DNA from: Actinoplanes sp. NBC_00393
GTDB taxonomy: Bacteria; Actinomycetota; Actinomycetes; Mycobacteriales; Micromonosporaceae
Length of the DNA stretch: 64,000 nt
Direction: 5' to 3'
Assembly: GCF_036053395.1 (NCBI RefSeq)
Contig: NZ_CP107942.1
Span: 5,856,501 to 5,920,500, forward strand
Shown: piece by piece, positions 1-8,728 of the stretch
How the letters are laid out: each line of letters opens with the position of its first letter
How positions within the stretch are numbered: position 1 is the first letter of the stretch
Made by a program: the position numbers and the translations under genes
Notes under the pieces: generated by a model
Told to the model about the DNA's origin: nothing
What the model saw: the letters and a program-made list of their open reading frames with translations, nothing else
Database searches by the model: none

Positions 1-1
1 C

Positions 2-808
2 GGGGTGGCCGCCTTCAACATCATCAACGACCTGACCACCGAGGCCGTGCTCGCCGCCGCGGTCGAGGAACAGGCGCCGGTCATCCTGCAGACCTCGGTG
101 AAGACCGTCCGCATGTACGGGCGCCGGCAGCTGTTCGACATCGTGCGCACGTTCGCCGACGCGGTGCCCGTACCGATCACCTTGCACCTGGACCACTGCC
201 CGGATCGCGCGGTCATCTCGGATTGCCTGGCCGGAGGCTGGAATTCGGTGTTGTTCGACGCCCACGAACTCGACGTGGCCGACAACCTCAAGCAGACCAC
301 CGAGGTGGTCGCCGAGGCCCGCCGCACCGGCGCGCACGTCGAAGGCGAGATCGAGGGCATCCAGGGTGTCGAGGACGACGTCGGCTCCGACTACGCGCCG
401 ATGGTGCAGAGCCTGGAAGTGGCCGTCGATTTCATCCGGCGCACCGGCGTCGACTGTTTCGCGCCGGCCATCGGCAACGCGCACGGCCAGTACAAACAGG
501 CCCCGGTGCTGAACGCGCAGCGGGTCAGCGACCTGGTCGCCGCGACCGGCATCCCGATGGCCCTGCACGGCGGCACCGGCCTGTCCGACGACCAGTTCAC
601 CGATCTGATCGCCCGCGGCTGCGCCAAGGTCAACATCTCCACCGCGCTGAAGGAGACGTTCATGCAGTCCGGCCTGGAGTTCCTGCGGGAGGCGGGCGAG
701 CGCGGAAAGTGGGATCCGCCGTCGCTGTTCCGGCATCAGCGGGCCGCGGTCATCGAGATGGCCCGCCGGCACATCCGGCTGTTCGGCGGGTCGGGGCGGG
801 CCTGGTGA
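2..808 (+). CDS. Class II (fructose-bisphosphate-type) aldolase, 5' end outside window
   Basis: Zn-dependent class II aldolase of the FbaA/GatY/KbaY family, which cleaves or forms ketose (bis)phosphates. Visible hallmarks are LHLDHC (first metal-binding His region), the VEGEIEGIQG segment, the AIGNAHGQY metal/phosphate region, LHGGTGL and KVNISTALK. The first visible residues, G-V-A-A-F-N, match the early GYAVGAFN block of the family, so about 20 N-terminal residues lie upstream of the window and the GTG at 5 is not the true start. The stop overlaps the next gene's GTG (GTGA). It heads an operon with a HAD phosphatase and DhaL/DhaK, which suggests processing of a dihydroxyacetone- or tetrulose-phosphate-yielding sugar. 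The exact substrate cannot be read from the sequence. Confidence 0.88.
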   Translation, partial: GVAAFNIINDLTTEAVLAAAVEEQAPVILQTSVKTVRMYGRRQLFDIVRTFADAVPVPITLHLDHCPDRAVISDCLAGGWNSVLFDAHELDVADNLKQTTEVVAEARRTGAHVEGEIEGIQGVEDDVGSDYAPMVQSLEVAVDFIRRTGVDCFAPAIGNAHGQYKQAPVLNAQRVSDLVAATGIPMALHGGTGLSDDQFTDLIARGCAKVNISTALKETFMQSGLEFLREAGERGKWDPPSLFRHQRAAVIEMARRHIRLFGGSGRAW

Positions 809-1569
809 GCGCGCTGATCTTCGACTGCGACGGGGTGCTGGCCGACACCGAACGCCACGGCCACCTGCCCGCTTTCAACGAGACGTTCGAGCAGTTCGGT
901 CTGCCGGTGCGCTGGTCGCCGGACGAGTACGCCGAGAAGCTGAAGATCGGCGGCGGCAAGGAGCGGATGGCGTCGCTGTTCGCCGATCCGGCCTTCGCTG
1001 CGGCGGCCGGCGACGCCGACCGTACCGAGCTGCTGCGCACCTGGCATCAGGCCAAGACCGCGACCTTCAAGCATCTGGTGGCCGCGGGCCACCTTCCGGC
1101 CCGGCCGGGCATCGCCCGGATCATCCACGAAGCACTCCAGGCAGGCTGGACGGTCGCGGTCGCCTCCACCTCAGCAGAGGATTCGGTACGCGCAGTGCTC
1201 ACGAACGCCGTCGGGAAAGACGACGCTGCCCGCATCCCGGTGTTCGCCGGCGACGTCGTCCCGGCCAAGAAACCCGACCCGGCGATCTACCAGCTCACCG
1301 TCGACCGGCTCAGCCTCGACCCGGCGGACACCCTGGTCGTCGAGGACTCCCGCAACGGGCTGCTCGCCGCCGTCGGCGCCGGGCTCGGCTGCCTGGTCAC
1401 GGTCAACGGCTACACCCGCGACGAGGACTTCAGCGAAGCGCTGCTGGTCGTCTCGGAACTCGGCGACCCCGGCCGCCCCGACATCGACGTGCTGGCCAAC
1501 CGGAGCGGGGCGCGCCCGGGGCCGTACCTCACCCTCGCCGACCTGCGCGCCTGCCTGGAGGCATCCTGA
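805..1569 (+). CDS. HAD-superfamily hydrolase, CbbY/phosphoglycolate phosphatase-like
   Basis: A 254-residue HAD phosphatase or phosphomutase-like protein. Motif I is FDCDGVLADTE near residue 6, with a CbbY-like cap (ERHGHLPAFNETF). Motif II is VASTS, the motif III lysine lies in PAKKPDP, and motif IV is VVEDSRNG. I chose GTG 805 because motif I begins a few residues later and it gives a GTGA overlap with the aldolase stop. The same frame is open further upstream, but only as a shadow of the aldolase. It sits between the aldolase and the DhaL/DhaK genes, so it probably dephosphorylates or isomerises a sugar phosphate in the same pathway. The substrate is not known. Confidence 0.85.
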   Translation: MSALIFDCDGVLADTERHGHLPAFNETFEQFGLPVRWSPDEYAEKLKIGGGKERMASLFADPAFAAAAGDADRTELLRTWHQAKTATFKHLVAAGHLPARPGIARIIHEALQAGWTVAVASTSAEDSVRAVLTNAVGKDDAARIPVFAGDVVPAKKPDPAIYQLTVDRLSLDPADTLVVEDSRNGLLAAVGAGLGCLVTVNGYTRDEDFSEALLVVSELGDPGRPDIDVLANRSGARPGPYLTLADLRACLEAS

Positions 1570-2219
1570 TGAGCGGCAATGCGCTGCCCGGTGCGGAGTT
1601 GGTGGTCCGCACCATCGCCGAGACCGCGATCGAGAACGAGAAGTACTTCGGCGACCTGGACGCCGTCGTCGGCGACGGTGACCTCGGCTACTCGCTGGCC
1701 CGCGGCTTCGAGAAGGTCGTCGAAGGCTGGGACGGCATCGACCGCGCCGACGCCGGCACCTTCCTCAAACGCACCGGCATGCTCATCGCGTCCCGGGTCG
1801 GCGGCACCTCCGGGCCGCTGTGGGGCACCGCTTTCCTGCGGGCCGGCGGCACCGCCGGGACCGACGAGGATCTGACGGGTGAGCAGGTGGTGGCGATGCT
1901 GCGTGCCGCCATCGAGGGCATCAAGGCCCGCGGCCAGTCCGACGTCGGTGACAAGACGCTGCTCGACGTGCTCGTGCCGATGACCGACCGGCTGGAGCAG
2001 GAGTTCAACGGCGGCGCCGACGGAGAGAAGGCGCTGCGGGCGGCCGCCACGGTCGCCCGCGAGGCGGCCGACGCGACCCTCGGCATGGTCGCGAAACGCG
2101 GGCGGGCGTCCTACACCGGCGAGCGCAGCAGGGACTCGGTCGACGCGGGCGCGGTGGCCGTGGCGGTCATCGTCGAACGGATCAGTGAAACCTGGCAACG
2201 GCGAGGAGGCGCGTCATGA
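1569..2219 (+). CDS. dhaL: Dihydroxyacetone kinase subunit DhaL-like (ADP/ATP-binding)
   Basis: A 216-residue DhaL/DAK2 domain. The nucleotide-Mg binding signature VVGDGDLGYSLARGF (about residues 35-49) keeps the three aspartate-type ligands. A GGTSGPLWG loop, a DVGDKTLLDVLVP segment, and a C-terminal GRASYTGERS segment (close to family RGRASYLGERS) complete the fold. The start overlaps the upstream stop (TGATG) and its own stop overlaps dhaK (ATGA), so translation is coupled. No DhaM/PTS phosphoryl donor is visible in the window, so an ATP-driven two-subunit kinase is plausible. That is an inference; a DhaM could be encoded elsewhere. Confidence 0.9.
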   Translation: MSGNALPGAELVVRTIAETAIENEKYFGDLDAVVGDGDLGYSLARGFEKVVEGWDGIDRADAGTFLKRTGMLIASRVGGTSGPLWGTAFLRAGGTAGTDEDLTGEQVVAMLRAAIEGIKARGQSDVGDKTLLDVLVPMTDRLEQEFNGGADGEKALRAAATVAREAADATLGMVAKRGRASYTGERSRDSVDAGAVAVAVIVERISETWQRRGGAS

Positions 2220-3211
2220 AGAAGTTCGTCAACGACCCGAAGAACTACGTGGCCGAGATGCTCGAAGGCGTCGCCCTGGCCAACCCGGGCAAGCTGAAGT
2301 ACGTCCCGGCCTACAACCTGATCATGCGGACTGATGCGCCGCGCGACGACAAGGTGTCCATCGTGCAGGGTTCCGGGTCCGGCCACGAACCGGCCCATGT
2401 GATGGCGGTCGGCCGAGGGATGCTCGACGCGGCCTGCCCGGGTGATGTGTTCGCTGCGCCGCCGATGGATTACGTGTACGAGACGGCCAAGCTGCTCAAC
2501 TCGCCCAAGGGTGTGTTGCTGCTGGTGAACAACTACACCGGCGACCGGATGGCGTTCGACATGGGCAAGGAGATGGCCGAGGCGGACGGGGTGCGCGCGG
2601 AGATCCTCACCATCGATGACGACGTGGCTGTGCAGGATTCGACGTACACCGTCGGGCGGCGGGGTGTGGCGGGGAACTTCTTCGTGATCAAAGCCGTGGG
2701 GGCGGCGTCTGAGCAGGGCGCGGACATGGACGAGGTGCTGCGCATCGGGCGCAAGGTCAACGACGTCACGCGTACGATCGGGGTCGCTCTGACCGCCTGC
2801 ACGCCGCCGGCGAAAGGCTCGCCGTTGTTCGAGCTCGGCGCCGACGAGATCGAGTTCGGTGTGGGCATCCACGGCGAACCCGGCCGCGAACGCCGCAAGA
2901 TCAAGGACGCGGACGCAATCGTCGACGACATGCTGCAGGCCGTCGTCAGCGACCTGCCGTATGAATCCGGCGACCGGGTCGCCCTCATGATCAACGGCCT
3001 GGGCGGGACGCCGATCAGTGAGCTGTACCTGCTGTACCGGCACGCTCACCAGCAGCTCGAAGGCCGGGGCATCAGCGTGGTTCGCAGCTACGTGAACGAA
3101 TACTGCACCTCACTCGACATGGCCGGCGCTTCGCTGACGCTGGTCCGCCTCGACGACGAGATCACCAGCCTGCTGGAAGCCCCTGCCGAAGCTGCCGTCC
3201 GAGTCTTCTGA
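2216..3211 (+). CDS. dhaK: Dihydroxyacetone kinase subunit DhaK-like
   Basis: A 331-residue DAK1 domain that covalently binds dihydroxyacetone or a related ketose through a histidine. Visible motifs are GSGSGHEPAH (residues about 52-61), NNYTGDRMAFD, RRGVAGNFFVIK and GIHGEPGRERR, the last carrying the catalytic substrate-binding His. Length matches the family. It is last in the aldolase-HAD-dhaL-dhaK operon and is followed directly by a strong terminator. The kinase could act on dihydroxyacetone or on a tetrulose such as erythrulose, since related DhaK proteins do both. The sequence alone does not decide this. Confidence 0.92.
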   Translation: MKKFVNDPKNYVAEMLEGVALANPGKLKYVPAYNLIMRTDAPRDDKVSIVQGSGSGHEPAHVMAVGRGMLDAACPGDVFAAPPMDYVYETAKLLNSPKGVLLLVNNYTGDRMAFDMGKEMAEADGVRAEILTIDDDVAVQDSTYTVGRRGVAGNFFVIKAVGAASEQGADMDEVLRIGRKVNDVTRTIGVALTACTPPAKGSPLFELGADEIEFGVGIHGEPGRERRKIKDADAIVDDMLQAVVSDLPYESGDRVALMINGLGGTPISELYLLYRHAHQQLEGRGISVVRSYVNEYCTSLDMAGASLTLVRLDDEITSLLEAPAEAAVRVF

Positions 3212-3217
3212 CCTCTC

Positions 3218-3252
3218 GGAAACACCCCGGCCGGATCCGCCGGGGTGTTTCC
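3218..3252 (+). terminator. Intrinsic terminator of the dhaK operon
   Basis: A perfect 14-bp stem (3218-3231 with 3239-3252) around a 7-nt loop. The right arm ends in GTGTTTCC. It lies seven bases after the dhaK stop. Confidence 0.85.
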
Positions 3253-3371
3253 CTGTCCCGGCCGCGGGACATCGTCCGATTCCGAGATCATCGAGACGAG
3301 TGGACCATGGTGAGCCGGAAGGGGCCGACGTAGCGTTTGGGCCGATCCGTGCCACCTGAAGGAGCGATACG

Positions 3372-4652
3372 TTGCCGAACGAGATCCAGCTGATCAGTGA
3401 CGGCGATGGCCTGGCGGTCATCGGGGATGCGGCGGCTGTCGATCGTTTCCTCACCACCGAGCGGCTGCCGTCGAAGGATCTCGGGCTGAAACGGCTCGGC
3501 AGCGTCCTCGGCACCGGCTCCAAGATCGCCAAGGCCGGGGCCGAGATCTCCGAGCAGTCCGGTCGCTGGGTCCAGCTGAGCGCCGAGTCCGCCAAGGCGA
3601 TGGACAAGTACAAACTGATGGCCGGCTCGGAGAACGGTCTCAGCCGTGCCGTGCTGACCGACCACGGCAAGATCACCGGCCTGCTCGAGATCGTGCAGAC
3701 GCCCGGCGCGATGCTGGCCAACCCGGCGCTGCTGACCGGTGCCGCCGGGCTGATGGCGCAACTCGCGATGAAGCAGACCATGGACGAGATCACCGACTAT
3801 CTCGCCGTCATCGACGCGAAGGTCGATGCCGTGCTGCGGGCGCAGACCGACGCGGTGGTGGCGGACATGATCGGGGTGGAGCTCGTCCTCGACGAGGCCC
3901 TGACGATCCGGGAGCGGGTGGGCCGGGTCTCCGAGGTCACCTGGTCGAAGGTGCAGTCCACGCCGGTGCCGCTGGCCCGGACCCAGGCGTACGCGTTGCG
4001 GCAGCTCGATGCCATCGCCGGCCGGCTGGAGTCCACAAACGTCGGTGACCTGGCCACGACGGCCAAGGAAGCCGAGATCAAGGTGCAGGAGTGGCTCGCT
4101 GTGCTGGCCCGCTGCTTCCAGCTTCAGGACGGGGTCGCCGTACTCGAACTCGACCGCGTGCTGGACGCGTCCGCGCAAGAGCTGGAGGAGCACCGCGTCG
4201 CCATCCGGATCGCCCGGCAGAAGCGCCTCGATCTCATCTTCCGCACCACCGAACGCCTCATGATGCGGATGGACGCGGCCGTCGGCACCGCCAACGCGAA
4301 GGTGTTGCTGAACCCGACCTCGTCGCGCGCCGTGGTGCACTCGACGAACCAGGTCGCGACCACCGTGCTCGACTTCAACGGCCGGCTCGGCATCGAACGC
4401 ATCCGCAAGTCGCGCACTGCCCGGCGATGGCTCGACGCGGCCGTGGAGGTGCGCGACAAGGTTCTCGAAACGGGGTCCGAGGTGGGCGCCAAGGTGCTCG
4501 ACACCGGGGGCGGGGTGAAGGACAAGGTCCTGGCGGAGGGCGTCGGTGCCGCCGGCCGTTTCGGTAAGCAGGCCTTCGGCCGGGCCAGATCCATGATGGG
4601 CAAGGTCTCCGGCGAGATCACCGAGCGGACCCAGCGACAGCTCGGAAACTGA
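3372..4652 (+). CDS. Conserved hypothetical helical protein
   Basis: A 426-residue protein of no family I recognise. I chose the TTG start because a GAAGGAG ribosome site lies about 8 bases upstream (3358-3364) and no in-frame ATG is suitable. The protein has a short N-terminal alpha/beta stretch (GDGLAVIGDAAAVDRFL), an Ala/Gly-rich hydrophobic segment near residues 115-135 (LANPALLTGAAGLMAQLAM), long helical regions, and a C-terminal region with repeated D-K-V-L-E/D-G-V heptad-like units (about 355-400) that looks amphipathic. It is isolated, with a terminator before it and a convergent gene 5 bases after it. No function is assigned. Confidence 0.75.
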   Translation: MPNEIQLISDGDGLAVIGDAAAVDRFLTTERLPSKDLGLKRLGSVLGTGSKIAKAGAEISEQSGRWVQLSAESAKAMDKYKLMAGSENGLSRAVLTDHGKITGLLEIVQTPGAMLANPALLTGAAGLMAQLAMKQTMDEITDYLAVIDAKVDAVLRAQTDAVVADMIGVELVLDEALTIRERVGRVSEVTWSKVQSTPVPLARTQAYALRQLDAIAGRLESTNVGDLATTAKEAEIKVQEWLAVLARCFQLQDGVAVLELDRVLDASAQELEEHRVAIRIARQKRLDLIFRTTERLMMRMDAAVGTANAKVLLNPTSSRAVVHSTNQVATTVLDFNGRLGIERIRKSRTARRWLDAAVEVRDKVLETGSEVGAKVLDTGGGVKDKVLAEGVGAAGRFGKQAFGRARSMMGKVSGEITERTQRQLGN

Positions 4653-4657
4653 TCCTT

Positions 4658-5377
4658 TCACCGCGCCGGGCGTGCGGCACCGGCGAGTCCCGCTGCACCG
4701 ATGGCCGCGGCGCCCAGGGCGGCGACCACACGCACCCCACGAGGCCGGCTGCGCATGCCCGCGAGAGTGCCCAGTCCCCATCCCGACGCCAGCGCGATGG
4801 GCAGCCGGCCACGACGGCTTCGAGCCACTCCGGCGGCCACGGCGGCCGACACCGCGAGCAGTCCGGCCGTGGCGGCGCGCACGACGCCTGGCGTGTCACG
4901 GTCGCCGCGCGCCGCGACGATGTTGATCGCGCTGGCCAGGGTGGTCCAGCCCAGCAGCAGGCCGGTGCTGACCGGGGTGAGCGCGACCAGACCTTCGGCG
5001 GGCGGCGCCTGCTGCAACCGGACGTGGGCGGTGGCGGCCAGCCCGGCGGCTGCCGGGAGCAGGTACGGGGTGAGCCCGAATCGGTTGCTCTGGGCGGCCA
5101 GCGACCAGGCGGCGTTCATCGCGTACGCCCCGGCCAGCGGCCATCCGGTCCGGCGGCTCACCGGGTCGCCCCGGCCCGCCGGCAGGCATTGGCCGACGGT
5201 CGAGGCTGCGCAACTGGCGAAGATCGGCGCCCAGACGGCGAACGCGTAGTCCGGTGGGGTGATCGCCGTGTCGTACCGCTCGGTCTGCTCCCCCTTGCCG
5301 AGCAGCGCGCCGAGGTTGGGCACCGCGAGGAAAGCCGCACAGGCGCCGGCCAGGGCAAGGGATCGTTGCGTGTCCAT
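4658..5377 (-). CDS. TspO/MBR-related integral membrane protein
   Basis: A 239-residue hydrophobic protein with at least five membrane segments. ITPPDYAFAVWAPIFA near residue 39 resembles the TspO/MBR-like signature (P-x-x-Y/W-A-F-x-I-W). A GGAGG ribosome site sits 6 bases before the ATG. It is transcribed divergently from a MarR regulator, and the shared 46-bp gap holds an operator-like palindrome, so the MarR protein probably controls it. TspO relatives bind tetrapyrroles or sterols; ligand and role are unknown here. The C-terminal third is poorly conserved and ends in an Arg/Ala-rich tail. Confidence 0.65.
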   Translation of the reverse strand: MDTQRSLALAGACAAFLAVPNLGALLGKGEQTERYDTAITPPDYAFAVWAPIFASCAASTVGQCLPAGRGDPVSRRTGWPLAGAYAMNAAWSLAAQSNRFGLTPYLLPAAAGLAATAHVRLQQAPPAEGLVALTPVSTGLLLGWTTLASAINIVAARGDRDTPGVVRAATAGLLAVSAAVAAGVARSRRGRLPIALASGWGLGTLAGMRSRPRGVRVVAALGAAAIGAAGLAGAARPAR

Positions 5378-5388
5378 GGTTCGCCTCC

Positions 5389-5409
5389 GAAACTAAGTAG
5401 CTTAGTTTC
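5389..5409. promoter_or_regulatory. MarR-type operator palindrome
   Basis: Perfect inverted repeat GAAACTAAG-TAG-CTTAGTTTC, with an additional CTAAG half-site at 5409-5413. It fills the gap between the divergent TspO-like and marR genes and overlaps where both promoters should be. This is probably the autoregulatory binding site. Confidence 0.65.
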
Positions 5410-5423
5410 TAAGCTAATGTAGG

Positions 5424-5870
5424 ATGGCGGCCGTGGACCCGCAACCGCACGAGCTGGCCTGGGCGGTGCATCATCTGGCGGCCGCTGCGGCCGAAGTGGA
5501 CGCTGCTATCGCCCGCCGCATGCGGTTGAGCTCCGGCGACTTCCTGGCCCTCAAGCATCTGGTCGTTGCGGAGGAGCCGGTCGGGCCGGTGGAGCTGGGG
5601 CGACTGCTCGGCCTGACGTCCGGCGCGGCGACCGGGCTGGTGGACCGCTTGCAGCGAGCCGGCTGGGCCCGCCGCGACCCGCATCCGGACGACCGGCGGC
5701 GGCAGACAATCACCGCCACACCGCACGCCCGCGAGACCCTGCAACGCGAACTCGAGCCGCTGGCCGAGGAGATCGAGCAGGCGGCCGCCGGCCTCTCGGC
5801 CGACCAGCAGCGGCTCGTGACCGACACCCTGCAGGGGCTGGCCCGCCTGCACCGCCGCCACGCCCGCTGA
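5424..5870 (+). CDS. MarR family transcriptional regulator
   Basis: A 148-residue winged-helix repressor. The HTH is visible as VGPVELGRLLGLTSGAATGLVDRLQRAGW (about 51-79) followed by the wing RRDPHPDDRRRQTI, the D-x-R-x-R signature of the family. Start choice: the ATG at 5424 has no properly spaced ribosome site and could be leaderless. The GTG at 5433 sits 8 bases after AGGA and is an alternative. It probably represses itself and the divergent TspO-like gene through the palindrome between them. Confidence 0.88.
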   Translation: MAAVDPQPHELAWAVHHLAAAAAEVDAAIARRMRLSSGDFLALKHLVVAEEPVGPVELGRLLGLTSGAATGLVDRLQRAGWARRDPHPDDRRRQTITATPHARETLQRELEPLAEEIEQAAAGLSADQQRLVTDTLQGLARLHRRHAR

Positions 5871-6368
5871 CCGCCCACCGCACTGCGGCGCTCGCGGCCC
5901 GTCTCGATCCCCGCCCAGTCAGCGGGCGCGGCGGCGGACCCTTCCTCGGCATCTACGTCCGGCTCGGCGAGGAGACCTCCGCCCGCATCACCGCCGCTCA
6001 GGCACCGGTCGTCGTCAGAAGCAGCAGGCGGGCACCCTCGAACGTCCCACCGACCCGGCCGCGACCGGTCTGCGCCGTGGCCCGCCCGCACCGGCCGGGG
6101 CGGAGTCGCCGACCTTCCCGGCACGCGGCCACACCCACTGCGGGTGTGGCTACATCCGCAGCGAGTGTGCTGGCCTGCGGGAAGCCACGCAACCGCCGGC
6201 ATGTGACGGTGAATGAGCGTCGACTGTGGTGGATCGGGTTTCGTGGCTGTTCGGGTGGTCTGGGCGCACCCGATCAACCACGTTCGGTGCCGTCGGCCCC
6301 GAGACAGGCGGGCGGAAGGCTTGGTCTTGGAGGGGTTGGCCGAGAGCGAGTGCGGATCCCTGCGCCTG
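5871..6368. other. Intergenic stretch, no supported gene
   Basis: About 500 bases between the convergent marR and PEP-mutase-family genes. Frames are open on both strands because of GC content, but I see no domain, ribosome site or conserved start. A short plus-strand stretch near 5930-5990 (reading GPFLGIYVRLGEETSAR) could be a gene remnant. Confidence 0.4.
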
Positions 6369-7199
6369 TCAGCGGGACGATGACGGAACCTCGACAACAA
6401 GATTCAGTAGTTCATCGAGGTCCGCATAGCTGGGCGCATCACTGAGCGCGCCGAAGGTGCCGGCGTCGAGCAGTTCCCGGGCGGCCCGCTCGGCCACGCC
6501 GTACGCGGCCTGCGCAATCGCGGTCCCGACACTGATCCGGCGCACGCCCGCCGCGGCCAACTCAGCGACCGACGGGCCGCCCGGCCCGGCCATCGCGTTG
6601 ATCGGCAGCGGCGACGCCGCGGTCAGCTCAGCCAGGATCTTCAGGTCCAGCAGGCCCGGCACGAACAGGCAGTCGGCGCCGGCCTCGGCGTAGGCGGCGG
6701 CGCGGGCCAGCACGTCATCGAGCCGCCCGGCAGGCTCACCGACCTGCAACAGAAACACATCGGTACGCACGTTGAGCACGAAGTCCGGCAGGCCGGCGGC
6801 CTCCCGGGCGGCCTGGACGCGTTCCGCCTGCTCGCCGGCATCCCGCAACGTGCCATTCTCGGCCCGCGAATCCTCGATGTTCACGCCGACCGCGCCCGCC
6901 GCGATCGTCGCCCGTACGGTCGCTGCCACGTCCCCGTATCCACCTTCGACATCGGCGGTCACCGGCACGTCGACGGCTGCGGCGATGCGGTGCACGGCCG
7001 CCATCATGCCGTCCCGGGTGAGCGTCTCGCCGTCTCGGCTGCCGAGTGACCAGGCCACTGCGCCGCTGGTGGTGGCCACTGCGCGCGCTCCGGCGCGGAC
7101 CATCAGGGCCGCGCTGACCGGGTCCCAGGCGTTCGGCAGGACCAGCACGTCTCGCTCATGCAATGCCCGCAGCGTGCGGGCCTTCTCGGTGATGTCCAC
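6369..7199 (-). CDS. Isocitrate lyase / PEP mutase family enzyme
   Basis: A TIM-barrel protein of the PEP-mutase/2-methylisocitrate-lyase family. Visible motifs: LVLPNAWDPVSA near the start, the barrel strand VTADVEGGYGD with Asp/Glu metal ligands, GVNIEDS, and a late GGPSVAELAAAGVRRISVG block. The family's key active-site KKCG-type loop of true lyases is absent, as in the widespread oxaloacetase/phosphonopyruvate-like subgroup, so the reaction is unknown. I placed the start at GTG 7199, with a GAGG ribosome site; the frame stays open for 40 more codons upstream but these look noncoding. It is monocistronic. Confidence 0.82.
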   Translation of the reverse strand: MDITEKARTLRALHERDVLVLPNAWDPVSAALMVRAGARAVATTSGAVAWSLGSRDGETLTRDGMMAAVHRIAAAVDVPVTADVEGGYGDVAATVRATIAAGAVGVNIEDSRAENGTLRDAGEQAERVQAAREAAGLPDFVLNVRTDVFLLQVGEPAGRLDDVLARAAAYAEAGADCLFVPGLLDLKILAELTAASPLPINAMAGPGGPSVAELAAAGVRRISVGTAIAQAAYGVAERAARELLDAGTFGALSDAPSYADLDELLNLVVEVPSSSR

Positions 7200-7360
7200 G
7201 GCCTCATCCTCAGCCGCAGCGCAGGCCGATGCTGGCGGAAATCGGCCCTCATCGTGTGTCTCCCGGATTTGAGCCGACTCACACTGATGAGCCGTCACGG
7301 TCCCGCAGGCGTACCTCACCGTAAGAGGGGCACACTCCGCGTTCAGAGAGGACCGACGTC

Positions 7361-7609
7361 ATGCGACACCGCAGCCGTTGCACCGCCGAGGAGCAGGCCA
7401 TTCGCGACACCGCAGCACGCGAGTCGTGGCCGTACAACGACACCCGCGCCAACTATGAGTTCGCCACGCGCGCCCGTACCGCCCAGGCCGAGGGCCGCGA
7501 CCGCAACGCCGACCCTCCCTGGCCGACCGTGATCGAACACCCGGCGGCCCGGCTCTCCGCCCGGCTCGGCAAATGGACCATGAACCACACCTACCGGAGC
7601 GCCGCCTGA
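7361..7609 (+). CDS. Small hypothetical protein
   Basis: An 82-residue hydrophilic, Arg-rich protein (EEQAIRDTAARESWPYND...). An AGAGAGG ribosome site precedes the ATG, and its stop overlaps the next small gene's ATG (TGATG), which supports both as real and coupled. No family recognised. Confidence 0.55.
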   Translation: MRHRSRCTAEEQAIRDTAARESWPYNDTRANYEFATRARTAQAEGRDRNADPPWPTVIEHPAARLSARLGKWTMNHTYRSAA

Positions 7610-7788
7610 TGGCCGCCACCAAGGCGGACCTGCTCGAGGTCCGCCACCACGACGACCACATCAGCCGCTACCACCAGGTCACCTACTGCGCCTGGCGCGG
7701 CGGCGTCACCATCTACCAGAACGGCTTGGAGATCGCCCGCCACGACGACGTGCTGCACACCCACGCCCTCAACCTGGCCACCGTCTGA
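7609..7788 (+). CDS. Small hypothetical protein
   Basis: A 59-residue protein with an antiparallel-strand-like pattern (VTYCAWRGGVTIYQNGLEIARHDD). I chose ATG 7609 for its TGATG overlap with the upstream stop. It forms a two-gene unit with the 82-residue protein. No family recognised. Confidence 0.5.
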   Translation: MAATKADLLEVRHHDDHISRYHQVTYCAWRGGVTIYQNGLEIARHDDVLHTHALNLATV

Positions 7789-7970
7789 GCGCCGGTGATC
7801 GGCAGGCGTTTTGGCCGCCTGTGACCACCACCGACACGGTCTCACCCGCGCTGCCCGGAATCCGAAGATGATGCGGCACCGCCGCAAAACGCCTGACGCC
7901 CGCTGCGCAGCCGTATCCCTACGGCTCCGCTCCGGGCTTCGCGCCTCAGGCGTACCCCGGTCAGGTCGGT

Positions 7971-8264
7971 GTGCCCGGGCAGCATCCGTACCCGGCCCAG
8001 CCGTACGGCGCCCCGCAGCCCTATCCCGGTCAGCCCGTCCAGCCGTACGGTGCCGTCCCGCAGGGGTACCACCAGCAGCCGCAGGTCGTGGTCAACAATG
8101 TCGTCTCCTCGGCCGCAGCCGCCGGCGGCTATGGCTACGCCGTCGCGCTGCGCAAGCGGCAGTCATTCGGCGTTCACCTTCTGCTGTTCCTGTTCACCGC
8201 GGGCCTCGGCAACATCGCCTACGGCTACTACGTCTGGAACTGGAACAACAGCCGCGGACTGTAG
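7971..8264 (+). CDS. Pro/Tyr/Gln-rich small membrane protein, start uncertain
   Basis: A low-complexity N-terminal half of P-Y-G-x-P/Q-P-Y repeats is followed by one or two hydrophobic segments (VHLLLFLFTAGLGNIAYGYYVWNWN). It resembles the cytosolic tail plus membrane part of TM2-type proteins. The same PYG-rich reading extends upstream to 7872 without an ATG, so the true start could be CTG 7893 or GTG 7971. Alternatively the 5' end is damaged. A TM2-domain gene follows, so the pair may work together. Function unknown. Confidence 0.5.
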   Translation: MPGQHPYPAQPYGAPQPYPGQPVQPYGAVPQGYHQQPQVVVNNVVSSAAAAGGYGYAVALRKRQSFGVHLLLFLFTAGLGNIAYGYYVWNWNNSRGL

Positions 8265-8389
8265 AGCGGCGCCACCTTTTCGGCTGCACCAGCAACAGTG
8301 GACCTTCCGCATCCCGTAGTTGATCAACTACAGTGGCGCGCGCAAGATGATCTTGCAGGCGGAATCGCCTGCTCTTCAAGGAGACACCT

Positions 8390-8677
8390 TTGTCCCAGCC
8401 CCACGCTCCGCACCCGCAGGGCCACTTCGCTCACTCCCCCGCACCGGTGCAGGTCGTCCTGCCCCGTCCGCTGAAGGAGACCTGGATCGCCTACCTTCTG
8501 CTGCTGTTCCTCGGCGGGCTCGGCATCCACCAGTTCTACCTGGGCAAGACCGGCCGCGGCCTGCTGACCCTGTTCACCATCGGCGGCTTCTTCGGCATCC
8601 TTCTCATCGTGGACCTGTTCACGCTGCCCAGCCAGACCCGGACGGTCAACGCCCAGATCGCCACCGGCGTCGCCTGA
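8390..8677 (+). CDS. TM2-domain membrane protein
   Basis: A 95-residue protein with a short Pro/His-rich cytosolic tail followed by a TM2 domain. The first helix is WIAYLLLLFLGGLGIHQFYLG, then KTGRGLL, then a second helix ending GILLIVDLF, with the family's G-x-x-H-x-F-Y-x-G motif and conserved Asp. The TTG start is set by an AAGGAG ribosome site about 6 bases upstream. A bidirectional hairpin follows the stop. TM2 proteins are small membrane proteins of mostly unknown role. Confidence 0.82.
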   Translation: MSQPHAPHPQGHFAHSPAPVQVVLPRPLKETWIAYLLLLFLGGLGIHQFYLGKTGRGLLTLFTIGGFFGILLIVDLFTLPSQTRTVNAQIATGVA

Positions 8678-8686
8678 CACCCAGCA

Positions 8687-8717
8687 CCGGGCTGTGCAGA
8701 CGACCTGCGCAGCCCGG
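8687..8717. terminator. Bidirectional terminator hairpin
   Basis: A 13-bp stem (8687-8699 with 8705-8717, one T/G wobble) with a 5-nt loop, in the 51-bp gap between the convergent TM2 and deaD genes. Confidence 0.7.
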
Positions 8718-8728
8718 CCTGGCGACGA

